DNA of 64,000 nt from Oscillospiraceae bacterium (lineage in GTDB: Bacteria > Bacillota > Clostridia > Oscillospirales > Acutalibacteraceae): positions 1 through 64,000 of the forward strand of contig CADABX010000003.1 in the NCBI GenBank assembly GCA_902786285.1. Reading direction: 5' to 3'. The notes below the pieces were generated by a model. The model did not search any database, had not been told where the DNA came from, and saw nothing but the letters and a program-made list of their open reading frames with translations. Numbering within the stretch: the stretch's first letter is position 1; every line of letters begins with the position of its first letter. A program made the translations under genes and the position numbers. Below, piece by piece: positions 7,705 through 16,698 of the stretch.

Positions 7705-10455
7705 TTACGCCACCAATTCCACATTCATTTCCTGCAGCACCTGTTCATACTCAGCGCCGAACACCTCATAAAACCTGCCGAGGCCGCCCTTGCGGTCAAA
7801 CGGGCTGAGGTCGAGGTCCGCCGGCTCCACGCTGAGAGACACCGCAATGTGATCCTTGATCAGCCGCAGCCAGTCCATCTGCTCGTCCGTAAAGTGCACG
7901 GAGCCGGCGTTGCGGCGCAGCGTCCACTGCATGAAGTTGTAGTTCACCCGGTCTGCAAACGGCGCGAGGTTGTCGGCGTAGCCCATCTCAAAGCGGATGA
8001 TGGAGATCAGGTCGGTGAGCTGCGCGAGCGTGCCGCGCTTTACCTTTTCCGGCTTTTTGATGGCATAGCAGTCCCATAGTCTCTCCACGGTGATGTGCTG
8101 CGCCTGCAGCTTTTCATACAGCGCCTTGAGCCGCGCGATCGCCATCGGACGGTCCTTGTACCGCTGGTCATAGAGGATCCGCAGGGCGAGGATCTCGTCT
8201 TTGTTCTCCTCAATAAAGGCGCGGAACGTTGTCAGCACCCGGTCGGCGTTTGCCTGCTGGTCGGTGTCGTACCCGGCAAACAGCACCGTGTCGAGGTTCA
8301 CGGCGTCGATGACCTGCTCATGGCTGCGGCGCACGTTTTCGATATACGTCCGGACGTCCGGGTCATAAAACGGCTGCACGGCTTCTTTGACGAGCGCCTG
8401 CTTCACCGCGTCCATGCGCTGCTGCTCTTCGGCGGTCGGTATGTGGTCGTCGGAAAGATCGACGCCGGCCTTTTCGGAGATTATGTCGAGGTCAAACGCG
8501 TCGAGCAGATGCTGCGCCAGGTTGCCGGCGCTGCTGCCGACAGTTTCGGTGAACGCTGTGCGCTCCTTCGGGGACATCTGGCTGTTCAGCCGGATCACAC
8601 GGTTTGCCAGCGAGGTCAGCGTGTCTTCGTCCTTGGCGCCCATGGCGACGTTCAGCATCAGTTCCTTCATGCTTACGGAGGGCTTGCGCTCCAGCGTGCG
8701 CGCTTCGGTTTTCTTTGACTTGGTCACGCCGACGGCGTCCACGATCACAAAGTGGTCCTTGTTTTCCGTTGCGGACGGAGAAACCTTTTGCAAATCGTCC
8801 TTGCCGAGCGTGCGGGTGCCGCGGCCTTTCATCTGCTCAAAATAGTTTTTGCTGCGCACGTCGCGCATAAAGATCAGGCATTCAATGGGCTTCACGTCGG
8901 TGCCTGTGGCGATCATGTCGACCGTCACGGCAATGCGGGGATAATAGTCGTTGCGGAACGCGCTGAGTACGGTTTCCGGCTTGTCTGCCTGACAGGTGAT
9001 CTTTTTGCAAAACTCGTTGCCTTCGCCGAATTCTTCGCGGACGATCTGAATAATGTCATCCGCGTGGCTGTCGGTTTTGGCAAAGATCAGCGTTTTCGGC
9101 ACTTCTTTGCGGTGCGGGAACAACTGCGTAAACAGATTCTCTTTGAACGAACGGATCACGGTGCGGATCTGACTGGGGTTGACCACGTCGCGGTCCAGAC
9201 CAGTCGCTGTATAATCGAGATCTTCGTCCATCTGCTTCCAACGTTTGGCGCGGGTCAGACGGTTGCGGTATTCGATCTGCTGCTTCATGATGTGCGCGCC
9301 GTTTTTGGTGACTTCGGTTTCAATGAGGAACACGTCCTCGCCGACATTGACGCCGTCGATGATGGCCTGCTCCCGTGAATACTCGCTGACCACATTCTGA
9401 TTGAAAAATGCAAAGGTGCGCTTGTCCGGTGTTGCGGTCAGACCGATAATAAAGGCGTCGAAGTATTCCAGTACCTGATTCCAAACGTTGTAGATCGACC
9501 GGTGGCACTCGTCAACGATGATGCAGTCGAAAAACTCCGGTGGGTACTTTTCGTTATATACGACCTCTTTTGCGGTCTGCGTGTCGGCGCCGCGCAGCTC
9601 AAAGAGCGATTCATTCTCTGCGGATTCATCCATTTCCTCGCCCCTGAGGATGGAATACATACGCTGAATGGTGCTGATGCAGATCTGCACATCGTTCGGG
9701 ATATAGGAGCTGTTCAGACGGCGCACGCCGTAAAGCTGCGCAAACGAGCGCGGATCATCGTTCGGGGTATAGGCAAGGAACTCGCGTTCCGCCTGTTCGC
9801 CCAGTGACTTGGTATCAACAAGGAACAAAATGCGTTTCATTTTGCCGAACTTCAAAAGGCGGTATGCCGCTGTGATTGCGGTGAACGTTTTGCCCGCGCC
9901 CGTCGCCATTTGCACCAGCGCCTTCGGACGGTTTTCGGCAAAGGAAGTGTCCAGATTCCGGATCGCGTTGATCTGACACTGGCGGAAGCCGGTCGTGTCG
10001 AAAGCGGGAAAGTGCTTCATGTGATTGCGAATGGTATCATCCGCGGCAAGCAGAGCCTGAAGGGTTTTCGGACGGTGGAACGAGAATACGCGCCGGGAGC
10101 GGTACTTCTCATCGGCGTAATCGGTAAAGCGCGTCAGCTCTCCGGTGGCTTCATAGGCAAAACGGATCCGGTAGTCTGTTTTGATATACTTGAAACTGCT
10201 GTTGGCATAGCGTCCGGACTGCTCTTCCACTGTGGTGATGCTTTCGCCGGCGGTATCCTTTTTCGCCTCAACAACGCCCACGGGTGTGCCGCCGACAAAA
10301 AGGGCATAGTCAACCGGCCCGGTGCTGGTCGGATACTCTCTGACCGCAACGCCGATCGACGCCATCGGATTCACTTTTTTCAGATCCTGAATCACCCAGC
10401 CGGACATTTTAAGCCGGTCGTCGATCTGTTTCCGTGCCTGTTCTTCGGGTGTCAT
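7705..10455 (-). CDS. hsdR: Type I restriction endonuclease subunit HsdR
   Basis: 916 aa, the ATP-dependent DNA translocase and nuclease subunit. The N-terminal nuclease domain carries PVGVVEAKKD (ExK motif, about residue 65). Superfamily 2 helicase motifs follow: MATGAGKTFTAI (Walker A), VDECHRS (DECH box), GLTATPD, and a C-terminal helicase lobe ending in QMKGRGTRTLG. The C-terminal HsdM/S-binding region closes the protein. The start MTPEEQARK (10455) is chosen because GGAGGTG lies at proper distance. First gene of the operon hsdR-hsdS-cyclase2-cyclase1-hsdM. Confidence 0.95.
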   Translation of the reverse strand: MTPEEQARKQIDDRLKMSGWVIQDLKKVNPMASIGVAVREYPTSTGPVDYALFVGGTPVGVVEAKKDTAGESITTVEEQSGRYANSSFKYIKTDYRIRFAYEATGELTRFTDYADEKYRSRRVFSFHRPKTLQALLAADDTIRNHMKHFPAFDTTGFRQCQINAIRNLDTSFAENRPKALVQMATGAGKTFTAITAAYRLLKFGKMKRILFLVDTKSLGEQAEREFLAYTPNDDPRSFAQLYGVRRLNSSYIPNDVQICISTIQRMYSILRGEEMDESAENESLFELRGADTQTAKEVVYNEKYPPEFFDCIIVDECHRSIYNVWNQVLEYFDAFIIGLTATPDKRTFAFFNQNVVSEYSREQAIIDGVNVGEDVFLIETEVTKNGAHIMKQQIEYRNRLTRAKRWKQMDEDLDYTATGLDRDVVNPSQIRTVIRSFKENLFTQLFPHRKEVPKTLIFAKTDSHADDIIQIVREEFGEGNEFCKKITCQADKPETVLSAFRNDYYPRIAVTVDMIATGTDVKPIECLIFMRDVRSKNYFEQMKGRGTRTLGKDDLQKVSPSATENKDHFVIVDAVGVTKSKKTEARTLERKPSVSMKELMLNVAMGAKDEDTLTSLANRVIRLNSQMSPKERTAFTETVGSSAGNLAQHLLDAFDLDIISEKAGVDLSDDHIPTAEEQQRMDAVKQALVKEAVQPFYDPDVRTYIENVRRSHEQVIDAVNLDTVLFAGYDTDQQANADRVLTTFRAFIEENKDEILALRILYDQRYKDRPMAIARLKALYEKLQAQHITVERLWDCYAIKKPEKVKRGTLAQLTDLISIIRFEMGYADNLAPFADRVNYNFMQWTLRRNAGSVHFTDEQMDWLRLIKDHIAVSLSVEPADLDLSPFDRKGGLGRFYEVFGAEYEQVLQEMNVELVA

Positions 10456-10504
10456 GGTATGCACCTCCGCGATTGAACGGTTTTCTTATAATATACCATG
10501 TTAT

Positions 10505-10533
10505 ATTATAGCTGAAACTGACAGATTTTTCAA
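10505..10533 (-). promoter_or_regulatory. hsdR: Promoter of the type I RM operon
   Basis: Minus strand TTGAAA (10528-10533), 17-bp spacer, TATAAT (10505-10510), about 50 bp upstream of hsdR. Imperfect AT-rich palindromes around the -10 (ACATGGTATATTAT) might bind a regulator. Confidence 0.7.
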
Positions 10534-10593
10534 TCTTTTTTTATATGGCGATAAAGAAACAGCACCAACCAATAGTTGGTTTATAAAACGTTG

Positions 10594-10622
10594 ACGGCAG
10601 CGCCCAAATCGGACGCTGCCGC
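10594..10622. repeat. GC-rich hairpin between TnpV and RM genes
   Basis: GGCAGCG and CGCTGCC pair perfectly around a 10-12 base loop. There is no clear T-run on either side, so termination is only possible, not certain. Confidence 0.45.
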
Positions 10623-10653
10623 AATGATACTGTATTACGATGTACGATCCTTT

Positions 10654-11031
10654 TTACGCGTACACCACCTCCCGCAGGATGATTTCCTCCGCAGCACTTT
10701 TAAAGCTGTTCATCAGCCCTACCCAGCGCAGCGGGTCGGTCGATTTCATCTTCTCCGTCACTCCCTCGGCTTTTGCCATCTGTGTGACCATCGTTTCCAT
10801 CATCGCATGCGCCTGTTCGTCAACTTCCAGCAAGTGCGGCCATAGCTCGTCACACAGCAACATTTTGCTAAACAGCGCCTTGCGGTGCTCCTGCAGATAT
10901 GTTTTGCGCAGCATGCCGTACTTGCCGAGGGGAGGGTAGTTGTTCTTGGAATAAGCAAGGTCGGGATAATATAAGTCACCTCGCCGAGTGTAGTAAAGTC
11001 CGTTTTGTTCGTTGTAAAAGTGATCTTTCAT
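10654..11031 (-). CDS. tnpV: TnpV-family transposon protein
   Basis: 125 aa. It has the TnpV signature: GDLYYPDL, then PPLGKYGMLRKTYLQEHR, a long helix, AKAEGVTEKMKSTDPLRWVGLMN and AAEEIILREVVY. TnpV is a small protein of unknown function found in Tn4451-related mobilizable elements. A GGAGG lies upstream of the ATG. Its position just before the core rubrerythrin operon marks the right-hand end of the island, between about 11035 and 11104. Confidence 0.88.
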   Translation of the reverse strand: MKDHFYNEQNGLYYTRRGDLYYPDLAYSKNNYPPLGKYGMLRKTYLQEHRKALFSKMLLCDELWPHLLEVDEQAHAMMETMVTQMAKAEGVTEKMKSTDPLRWVGLMNSFKSAAEEIILREVVYA

Positions 11032-11103
11032 TTTGAGTAATCCTCCGTTAATAGATTATAGAATTGAATTCGTCCTGTTAATTCACTCTTTCCGGCTGAT
11101 TAC

Positions 11104-11144
11104 AAAAGCAGCGGGAAACACCTTCCTTACGAAGTGTCTCCCGC
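11104..11144 (-). terminator. Terminator after rubrerythrin
   Basis: Minus-strand stem GCGGGAGACACTTC / GAAGGTGTTTCCCGC with loop GTAAG, followed by TGCTTTTG. It lies 10 bp past the rubrerythrin stop. Confidence 0.85.
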
Positions 11145-11154
11145 GGGCGCTTTT

Positions 11155-11694
11155 TTAATAGTTCTCCGCGTGGACTTCGAAGTAGGCCTGCGGATGGGCG
11201 CAAACCGGGCAGACGTCCGGCGCCTTGGTGCCGACCACGATGTGGCCGCAGTTGCGGCATTCCCAGACCTTGACTTCGCTCTTTGTGAACACGGCGGCGG
11301 TCTCCACGTTTTTGAGCAGCGCACGGTAACGCTCCTCGTGGTGCTTTTCAATGGCCGCCACGCCGCGGAACTTTGCGGCGAGTTCCGGGAAGCCTTCTTC
11401 CTCGGCGGTCTTTGCAAAGCCCTCATACATGTCGGTCCATTCAAAGTTTTCGCCGTCGGCGGCTGCCGCAAGGTTTTCGGCGGTGGTGCCGATACCGTCC
11501 AGCTCCTTGAACCACAGCTTGGCGTGTTCCTTTTCGTTGTCGGCGGTTTTCAAAAACAGCGCCGCGATCTGTTCATACCCTTCCTTTTTCGCCTTGGACG
11601 CGAAATAGGTGTATTTGTTTCTGGCCTGGCTTTCGCCCGCGAAGGCGGCAAGCAGGTTTTGTTCGGTTTTGGTGCCGGCATATTTGTTTGCCAT
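11155..11694 (-). CDS. rbr: Rubrerythrin
   Basis: 179 aa, a cytoplasmic peroxidase that reduces hydrogen peroxide in anaerobes. The N-terminal di-iron ferritin-like domain shows [14 protein letters not shown] and [11 protein letters not shown] (ExxH), and a second EKHHEERY. The C-terminal rubredoxin domain has CRNCGH and CPVCAHPQ (two CxxC pairs binding one iron). Normal family length. It is the second gene of an operon with desulfoferrodoxin 21 bp upstream. Confidence 0.97.
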   Translation of the reverse strand: MANKYAGTKTEQNLLAAFAGESQARNKYTYFASKAKKEGYEQIAALFLKTADNEKEHAKLWFKELDGIGTTAENLAAAADGENFEWTDMYEGFAKTAEEEGFPELAAKFRGVAAIEKHHEERYRALLKNVETAAVFTKSEVKVWECRNCGHIVVGTKAPDVCPVCAHPQAYFEVHAENY

Positions 11695-11715
11695 CAGAAA
11701 ATCTCCTTTCCGTTG

Positions 11716-12087
11716 TTATGCGTCCTGTTTCCACAGGCCGTGCAGGTTGCAGTAGGCGTAGGCCGCAACGGCCTTGTCGTCTGCGAGTTTGAACACCGCG
11801 CAGGGCTCGCCCGTCGGGTCAAGGTCTTTCTTTTGGAACCCGTGTTCCGTTTCCAGCACGATCCACGCGATATGGTGCGGCTCGGTCATCGGGTGCGCCA
11901 CGTCGCCGACGCAGACCGTAACGGTGTCGCCGTCGATTTTGATGACGGGTACATGCTTTTCGGCGGCAGCGTCCACCGAACCGGGGATGATCTCGTCCAT
12001 TTTCTGGCCGCAGCACACCACGGGCACGCCCTTGTTTTCAAAGAACGCGATGATGTTGCCGCAATGGGCACAGCGATAGAATTTCAT
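11716..12087 (-). CDS. dfx: Desulfoferrodoxin (superoxide reductase)
   Basis: 123 aa. Reduces superoxide to hydrogen peroxide, which rubrerythrin then removes. The N-terminal desulforedoxin site has FYRCAHCGN and PVVCCGQ (four cysteines). The catalytic mononuclear iron site shows EKHVPV (the E-K-H loop), HPMTEPHH and CNLHGLW (Cys and His ligands). Both iron sites are present, so it is the two-centre class. The start MKFYRC (12087) follows AAAGGAGTGTTACTT. Confidence 0.96.
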   Translation of the reverse strand: MKFYRCAHCGNIIAFFENKGVPVVCCGQKMDEIIPGSVDAAAEKHVPVIKIDGDTVTVCVGDVAHPMTEPHHIAWIVLETEHGFQKKDLDPTGEPCAVFKLADDKAVAAYAYCNLHGLWKQDA

Positions 12088-12117
12088 AAGTAACACTCCT
12101 TTTGTTTTGTTGTCTTC

Positions 12118-12145
12118 ATCATAACATGTTTTTTTCGTTTGTCAA
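12118..12145 (-). promoter_or_regulatory. Promoter of dfx-rbr operon
   Basis: TTGACA (12140-12145), 16-bp spacer, TATGAT (12118-12123) on the minus strand. The -35 box overlaps the stop codon of the upstream VTT-domain gene. Confidence 0.7.
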
Positions 12146-12819
12146 GCCTTTGTTTGCTTGCGGCGCTGATAGAAAAACCGGATCACATAGACCGCCACGC
12201 CCGCCGGGATGGCGCAGATGATGATCTTCACCAAAAGATGGATCGGAATATAGTCGTAGATGCCGTCGCCGAGGATGGTGAACAGCACCACGCGCGGCAA
12301 AATCCCGAGCAGCGACGCCAGCAGATAGCGCGGAAATTTACACTTCGACGCGCCCCAGAACAGCGAGACAAAATCGATCGGGAACACCGGCAGCGCACGG
12401 ATGGAAAGCAGCGCCGGAAAGTTGTTGCCCACGTCCTTTTCCAAAATCTTCCGTCCGGCTTTGCTCTTTTGCAAAAGCTTTTGGACATAGTCGCCGCCGA
12501 GGAACAGCCCGAGCAGATAGGTCACGCACACCTCCAGCAGTATGCCAACCGCGTTGATCGCGATCGCCTGCCACGTCGGAAACGCCATACCGACATAGAT
12601 ATACACGAGCGACGCCGGAATCACGAACAGCACGGATTTGACAAGGTAGATCCCCCACACCGCGCCGATCGCCAGCGCGAGAGAGGTACTTTTTTCCACA
12701 ATGGCGCGCACGTCGAGGTTTTTAAGCCGGTCGTAGTAGACGATGGCCAGCACAAACAGAGAAAGCGCCACCGCCGCACGCACAAACAGCAGCAGCACGT
12801 CCTTCGTTTCCTTTTTCAT
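12142..12819 (-). CDS. TVP38/TMEM64 (VTT/DedA-type) membrane protein
   Basis: 225 aa with five to six hydrophobic segments. The VTT-domain core is visible: FVIPASLVYIYVGMAFPTW (a re-entrant helix), LGLFLGGDYV, then LLSIRALPVFPIDFVSLFWGAS and LLGILPRVVLFTILGD. Members are integral membrane proteins of the SNARE-associated/DedA superfamily, linked to lipid scrambling or carrier recycling and envelope homeostasis; the substrate here is unknown. It follows the nucleosidase gene by 4 bp, so the two are co-transcribed. Confidence 0.88.
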   Translation of the reverse strand: MKKETKDVLLLFVRAAVALSLFVLAIVYYDRLKNLDVRAIVEKSTSLALAIGAVWGIYLVKSVLFVIPASLVYIYVGMAFPTWQAIAINAVGILLEVCVTYLLGLFLGGDYVQKLLQKSKAGRKILEKDVGNNFPALLSIRALPVFPIDFVSLFWGASKCKFPRYLLASLLGILPRVVLFTILGDGIYDYIPIHLLVKIIICAIPAGVAVYVIRFFYQRRKQTKA

Positions 12820-12823
12820 CGGC

Positions 12824-13522
12824 TTACCAGAGCGTGTCTTCGTCGAGGATCCTGTCGCAAAGCGCGAGCAGACACCGACACAAATCGTCCTCTGCGCGGT
12901 CGTTCATCTCAGTGTAATCGTCCGCCGAGCAGTCGTTCGCGTCGTCGCTGATCTGACGCAGCGAGCAAAACGGCACGCCGCACTGCCCGCAGACCTGCGC
13001 GATGGCCGCCGTCTCCATATCGAACGCCGTGATGGAAAACAGGGATTGATAGAGGTCTTTTTTCACCGGGTCGGCAAGAAACAGATCGCCTGTGCCCAAT
13101 GCGCCGACGTGCATACCGTCGAGCGACGCAGCGAGCTTCAGCAGCGTTTTGTCCGCCTGAATCGCATCCTTGCCCAGCGGACGGCCGATGGCGGTCAGAT
13201 CGAAGTCGCATTCGCGAAAGCTTTCGCCCGCCACAAAATCGCCGCGCCGCACGCCGCTGACGGCGCCGGACAGACCCGCGTTGAGGATGATGTCCGCGTT
13301 GTCGTCCGCAATCAGAAACGCCGTGGCAGCCGCGGCAGCCACCTTGCCGATCCCGCATTCCACACCCAGAAGGTGCAGCGTGCGGTCGCCTTTTTGCAGC
13401 GTGAACGCGGCGGCACGTTTGCCGCGGCGAACGCTCTCGCTGCCCGCGTGCGCAGCCGTCAGGCGCAAAAACGGCAAAAATTCCATCTCGTCCGCAAAGA
13501 CGATGCCAATTCTTTTTTCCAT
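12824..13522 (-). CDS. mtnN: MTA/SAH nucleosidase-like phosphorylase-superfamily protein
   Basis: 232 aa. It begins MEKRIGIVFADEMEF after GGAAAGGATCTGATTACG. Typical fold motifs are present: GIGKVAAAAATAFLI, LNAGLSGAVSG, a strand with FDMETAAIAQVCG (substrate-binding M-E and the general acid region) and LRQISDDAND (catalytic Asp). MTAN hydrolyses methylthioadenosine and S-adenosylhomocysteine in the cytoplasm for methionine salvage. The divergent N-terminal third leaves some doubt about exact substrate. First gene of a two-gene operon with the VTT protein. Confidence 0.82.
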   Translation of the reverse strand: MEKRIGIVFADEMEFLPFLRLTAAHAGSESVRRGKRAAAFTLQKGDRTLHLLGVECGIGKVAAAAATAFLIADDNADIILNAGLSGAVSGVRRGDFVAGESFRECDFDLTAIGRPLGKDAIQADKTLLKLAASLDGMHVGALGTGDLFLADPVKKDLYQSLFSITAFDMETAAIAQVCGQCGVPFCSLRQISDDANDCSADDYTEMNDRAEDDLCRCLLALCDRILDEDTLW

Positions 13523-13593
13523 CGTAATCAGATCCTTTCCCTGCCGCCTGCGGCCGCCGGCCGAAAAACGCGGCAATCTGTAAATGCTTTTCT

Positions 13594-13622
13594 ATTATAA
13601 TAAAAACCGCGCCCTCTGTCAA
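13594..13622 (-). promoter_or_regulatory. Promoter of nucleosidase/VTT operon
   Basis: TTGACA (13617-13622), 17-bp spacer, TATAAT (13594-13599), read on the minus strand. Confidence 0.85.
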
Positions 13623-13773
13623 TTCCCGGCTGTGCGCATAGGATGACGTGGAGGGAAACCTTCGCGGCGGCGGCAGACCGGTGGCGCCTTTTGCGCCCAT
13701 GGGGAGCCGGACTGCACCGCGCCGCCGCTTTCGATAGATTGACAGTTTTTATGAATTTATTGTGAATTGGGGC

Positions 13774-13802
13774 TTGCATATCCGATCCTTCTTTGCTATA
13801 AT
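13774..13802 (+). promoter_or_regulatory. Promoter of small secreted-protein gene
   Basis: TTGCAT (13774-13779), 17-bp spacer, TATAAT (13797-13802), 35 bp before the ATG. A TTGACA at 13739-13744 lies too far upstream to pair with this -10. Confidence 0.75.
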
Positions 13803-13836
13803 AAAGCTGGACAAAAAAGGAAAGAAGGAGCCATCC

Positions 13837-14160
13837 ATGAAAAAACTGATTGCTGTTATTTTGAGCTTACTGGTTATCTGCACAGCGTTTGCGTGCCTTG
13901 TTTCCGCCGCGGATGAGGGCACGACCAAAGACCCCTATGAAACCGATATCCCCCAGGTGATCACCAACATTGCCGGCGATCATGCCGCCGACCACCAGAA
14001 AGAGCTGGGCGACGGACTGAAGTTTTTCCGCATCATCTTTGAAAACCTGTCGAGCTTTGCAAAGAATCTTGCGGAAGCGTTCGATCATTTTATCGACCGT
14101 GTCAAATCGTTTACCACCGAAGGTGTGTTCGACCGTCTGGCGGATATGTTCAAGCGGTAA
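13837..14160 (+). CDS. Small secreted protein of unknown function
   Basis: 107 aa, start at MKKLIAVILSLLVICTAFAC after AAGGAGCCATCC; a longer reading would begin upstream of the -10 box. It has a signal peptide cleaved near VSAAD. The mature part of about 82 aa is charged and helical (ENLSSFAKNLAEAFDHFIDRVKSF). No cysteines remain after the signal region, and no known domain is recognised. It has its own promoter and terminator. The C-terminal FxxLLK/Mx-type amphipathic helix resembles the tail of the SGNH protein at 24061-25491 (FLDLLKMLFQKIKDFFAGLFK, split here as FLDLLKMLF and KIKDFFAGLFK). Confidence 0.75.
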   Translation: MKKLIAVILSLLVICTAFACLVSAADEGTTKDPYETDIPQVITNIAGDHAADHQKELGDGLKFFRIIFENLSSFAKNLAEAFDHFIDRVKSFTTEGVFDRLADMFKR

Positions 14161-14172
14161 AACCCAAAAAGC

Positions 14173-14199
14173 AAAAACGTCCCGTCGGGGACGTTTTTT
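14173..14199 (+). terminator. Terminator of small secreted-protein gene
   Basis: ACGTCCC-GTC-GGGGACGT (14177-14193) followed by TTTTTT. Flanking A-runs make it possibly bidirectional. Confidence 0.9.
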
Positions 14200-14217
14200 G
14201 TTTGCAAAAAAAGGCAT

Positions 14218-14244
14218 AGAAAAAGCGCTGCGAAAAGCAGCGCT
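14218..14244 (-). terminator. Terminator of EF-P/CD1247 operon
   Basis: Minus-strand AGCGCTGC-TTTTC-GCAGCGCT followed by TTTTTCT, just after the CD1247-like stop codon. Confidence 0.9.
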
Positions 14245-14257
14245 CCCGGTTTACAGA

Positions 14258-14698
14258 TTATTCTTCGTCCGCGTCGTCGTCTTCGGCTTCGTCGTCGTCC
14301 TCGACTTCGATGTCGAATTCCAGCGTTTCGCCGCAGCACGGGCATTCCACCTGACCGTCTTCGTCGATGTCGTCGAAGTCGATGCAGATATCTTCGCCGC
14401 AGGCCGGGCAGGTCACTTCGATGCAGTCGTCGTCATCGCAGCAATCGCAGTCGTCGTCGCAGCAGTCGTCATCGTCGAGATTATAGACGAATTCTTCCAC
14501 GTCGCCGAGGTCTTCGTCCACTTCTTCGATATAATCGTTCAGCTCGTCCACATCTGCGCCCAGATCGTCGAGCTCGTCGGCAACTTCGCCCAGCGTGTCG
14601 ATGATGGCGGCAAGCAGCTTGCCTTCTTTTTTATCGGTGTCGATGTCAAGGCCTTCGAGAAGTCCCTTGAGATATGCAACTTTTTCGGATACTGACAT
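14258..14698 (-). CDS. CD1247 N-terminal-domain acidic zinc-binding protein
   Basis: 146 aa. It starts MSVSEKVAYLKGLLEGLDID, the hallmark of the Clostridioides CD1247 N-terminal domain. A middle tract is extremely rich in Asp and Cys (LDDDDCCDDDCDCCDDDD). It is followed by a zinc ribbon with CPACGEDIC and CPCCGETL, and an acidic tail. The function of the family is not established; metal buffering is one possibility suggested by composition. It follows efp by 17 bp on the same strand. Confidence 0.85.
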   Translation of the reverse strand: MSVSEKVAYLKGLLEGLDIDTDKKEGKLLAAIIDTLGEVADELDDLGADVDELNDYIEEVDEDLGDVEEFVYNLDDDDCCDDDCDCCDDDDCIEVTCPACGEDICIDFDDIDEDGQVECPCCGETLEFDIEVEDDDEAEDDDADEE

Positions 14699-14715
14699 AG
14701 TCTTTCCTTCCTTTC

Positions 14716-15273
14716 TTATGCGCGGCCGAGATATTCGCCCGTTCTGGTGTCGACCTGGATCATTTCGCCCTCATCGATGAACAGCGGGACTTTGATCTCC
14801 GCGCCGGTTTCCAGCGTTGCGGGCTTGGTGGTGTTGGTGGCGGTGTCGCCCTTGAAGCCGGGATCGGTCTTGGTGACCTGCAGCTCCACAAAGTTGGGCG
14901 GCTCCACGCCGAAGACCTTGCCCTTGTAGGACAAAATCTTGCAGGTCATGTTTTCTTTCACGAACTTGAAGTTGTCGGGCAGATCACCGGCATTGATGGG
15001 GATCATGTCATACGTTTCGCTGTCCATGAAATAGTACAGATCGCCGTCATTGTAGGAATATTCCATATCCTTGCGCTCGATATAAGCGGTCGGGAATTTC
15101 GCCGTGGGGTTGTAGCTCTTTTCCACAACCGCGCCGGTGATGACGTTTTTGGTTTTGGTTCTGACAAAAGCAGCGCCCTTGCCCGGTTTGACGTGCTGGA
15201 ATTCAACCACCTGAAGCACGTTGCCGTCCTCTTCAAAGGTGACGCCGTTTCTGAAATCGCCTGCTGAAATCAT
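14716..15273 (-). CDS. efp: Translation elongation factor P
   Basis: 185 aa, standard length. It relieves ribosome stalling at polyproline. The start [17 protein letters not shown] follows GGAGGAACACTATT; a longer reading to 15582 has no ribosome site. The KOW-like domain I carries the loop [14 protein letters not shown] with the usual modified residue position a Lys. The OB domains include [21 protein letters not shown] and the C-terminal signature [29 protein letters not shown] (landmarks GAEIKVPLF and TRTGEYLGR). Confidence 0.97.
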   Translation of the reverse strand: MISAGDFRNGVTFEEDGNVLQVVEFQHVKPGKGAAFVRTKTKNVITGAVVEKSYNPTAKFPTAYIERKDMEYSYNDGDLYYFMDSETYDMIPINAGDLPDNFKFVKENMTCKILSYKGKVFGVEPPNFVELQVTKTDPGFKGDTATNTTKPATLETGAEIKVPLFIDEGEMIQVDTRTGEYLGRA

Positions 15274-15308
15274 AATAGTGTTCCTCCGCGTTATAGATTT
15301 ACTGTTAT

Positions 15309-15337
15309 ATTCTATACGAAACAGCGCCATTTTGCAA
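15309..15337 (-). promoter_or_regulatory. efp: Promoter of efp
   Basis: TTGCAA (15332-15337), 17-bp spacer, TAGAAT (15309-15314) on the minus strand. Confidence 0.65.
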
Positions 15338-15485
15338 GCCCTTTTTTGATTTTTCCTGTTTTGCGGACAGAAGTTTTCCGCCGCAAACACAAAAAATGAC
15401 GAAATTCTGAAAAATTTGCCGTCCGGCTTCTCTTTTGCCGCCGGTTGTGGTACAATGAAAAAAACAAAAAAGGACGGGATACGAC

Positions 15486-16334
15486 ATGAAACGACGTTTG
15501 GCGCTGGTTTTCGCGCTGCTGGTTTTGCTGCTTGCCGGATGCGGCGCACCGATCGAAGAGATACCGGAGCAGGGCGGCACACTTTCGCCGCAGGAGATTA
15601 CGACGACCGAAGACCCCGTGGTGCGCGTGACGTTTCCGGAGGGACTGACGGCTGTGGAGATTGCCGAAAAGCTGGAGGCAAACGGGGTTTGCCCGGCGGC
15701 GGACTTTATGGAAGCGGTCAAAGACTTTGACGCAGTGAAGGACAGTTACGCGTGTCTTGCGTCGGTCAAAAACGCCGCAGAGCGCGCCTTCGCGCTGGAG
15801 GGCTATGTGTTTCCGGACACCTATGACTTTTATCGCGGCGAATCGGCAGCGAGCGCGCTGAAACGCTTTTTGTCCAACGCCAACCGCAAGCTGACCGACG
15901 AACGGATCGCCCGCGCCAAGGAGCTCGGCTACACGATCGACGAAATCGTGACGCTCGCCTCCATTATTCAGGAGGAGGCCGGCGACCCCAACGAGATGCC
16001 GAAGGTGGCTTCTGTCATGCACAACCGGCTCAAGAGTCCGGCCTACGGCAAGCTGCAGTGCGATGTGACGATCAACTATGTCAACGACCGGATCACAAAT
16101 TCGCCCTATCTTTCGGGCGATACGTCCGTCTTCGCGGCGCGCTACAACACCTATAAGGTGGACGGTCTGCCCGTCGGCGCCATCTGCTGCCCTGGGATCG
16201 ACGCGATCGACGCGGCGCTGTATCCGGCAGACACCAACGATTTCTTCTTTGTCACGGACGCGGACATGAACTACTACTATGCCGAAACCTATGAGCAGCA
16301 TCTGGAAAACTGCAGGATATGCGGGATTGGGTGA
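15486..16334 (+). CDS. mltG: Endolytic transglycosylase MltG-like lipoprotein
   Basis: 282 aa. [19 protein letters not shown] is a lipoprotein signal with lipobox LAGC, so it is anchored outside the membrane. The YceG/MltG fold shows [18 protein letters not shown] (LysM-like region), [12 protein letters not shown], the catalytic stretch [12 protein letters not shown] (active-site Glu), [36 protein letters not shown] and FFFVTDADM. MltG cleaves nascent peptidoglycan strands and sets glycan length. It is a little shorter than the about 340-aa family norm, with a reduced N-terminal region. Its ribosome site is weak (GGACGGGATACGAC). Confidence 0.93.
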   Translation: MKRRLALVFALLVLLLAGCGAPIEEIPEQGGTLSPQEITTTEDPVVRVTFPEGLTAVEIAEKLEANGVCPAADFMEAVKDFDAVKDSYACLASVKNAAERAFALEGYVFPDTYDFYRGESAASALKRFLSNANRKLTDERIARAKELGYTIDEIVTLASIIQEEAGDPNEMPKVASVMHNRLKSPAYGKLQCDVTINYVNDRITNSPYLSGDTSVFAARYNTYKVDGLPVGAICCPGIDAIDAALYPADTNDFFFVTDADMNYYYAETYEQHLENCRICGIG

Positions 16335-16354
16335 ACCGGCGCGAACGCCGGTTC
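16333..16354 (+). terminator. Hairpin at mltG stop codon
   Basis: GAACCGGCG-CGAA-CGCCGGTTC, a 9-bp perfect stem with a tetraloop that begins in the stop codon. It lacks a downstream T-run. Confidence 0.5.
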
Positions 16355-16356
16355 AC

Positions 16357-16658
16357 AATTCGGAATGCGGAATGAAGGTCGCGTCTTTACAGCTTTGCCG
16401 CAAAAAGCCTTGCGCCGCGGCACACAACGTTCGCTGCCGGAACACGGTTGATTTTATTCGCTGAACAATACAAACAACGAAATCTTTTACCCGCCATCAA
16501 AACTTCCCGGTGGCGGGTATTACTTTGCAACCGGCACAGCGCCGGACGGATACAATCCCGCTCTTTCCCCTTTTGCTTCGGCTGCTTTCGCGGCGAATTG
16601 CAAAAAAGCCGGCGCGATCCTGCCCGCGACCGCAATTCCGAATTCCGCATTCCGAATT
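16357..16658. repeat. MITE-like element with 17-bp terminal inverted repeats
   Basis: AATTCGGAATGCGGAAT (16357-16373) and its exact reverse complement (16642-16658) bound a 302-bp non-coding unit. Shorter copies of the same unit (ATTCCGAATT, AATTCCGAATT) flank the right end. An internal stem ACCCGCCA/TGGCGGGT lies near 16489-16519. No convincing gene is inside; short frames here have no ribosome sites. Confidence 0.75.
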
Positions 16659-16698
16659 CCGAATTAAAAAAGCGCCTTTCCTTTTTTATAGAAAAGAC

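Noticed and set aside
10594..10622. Hairpin as a strong terminator for TnpV
   Set aside because: Stem is good, but there is no T-run on either strand, so it is kept only as a repeat.
15312..16301. 329-codon minus-strand frame over mltG
   Set aside because: Shadow of mltG, which has a lipobox and catalytic motif in the other strand.
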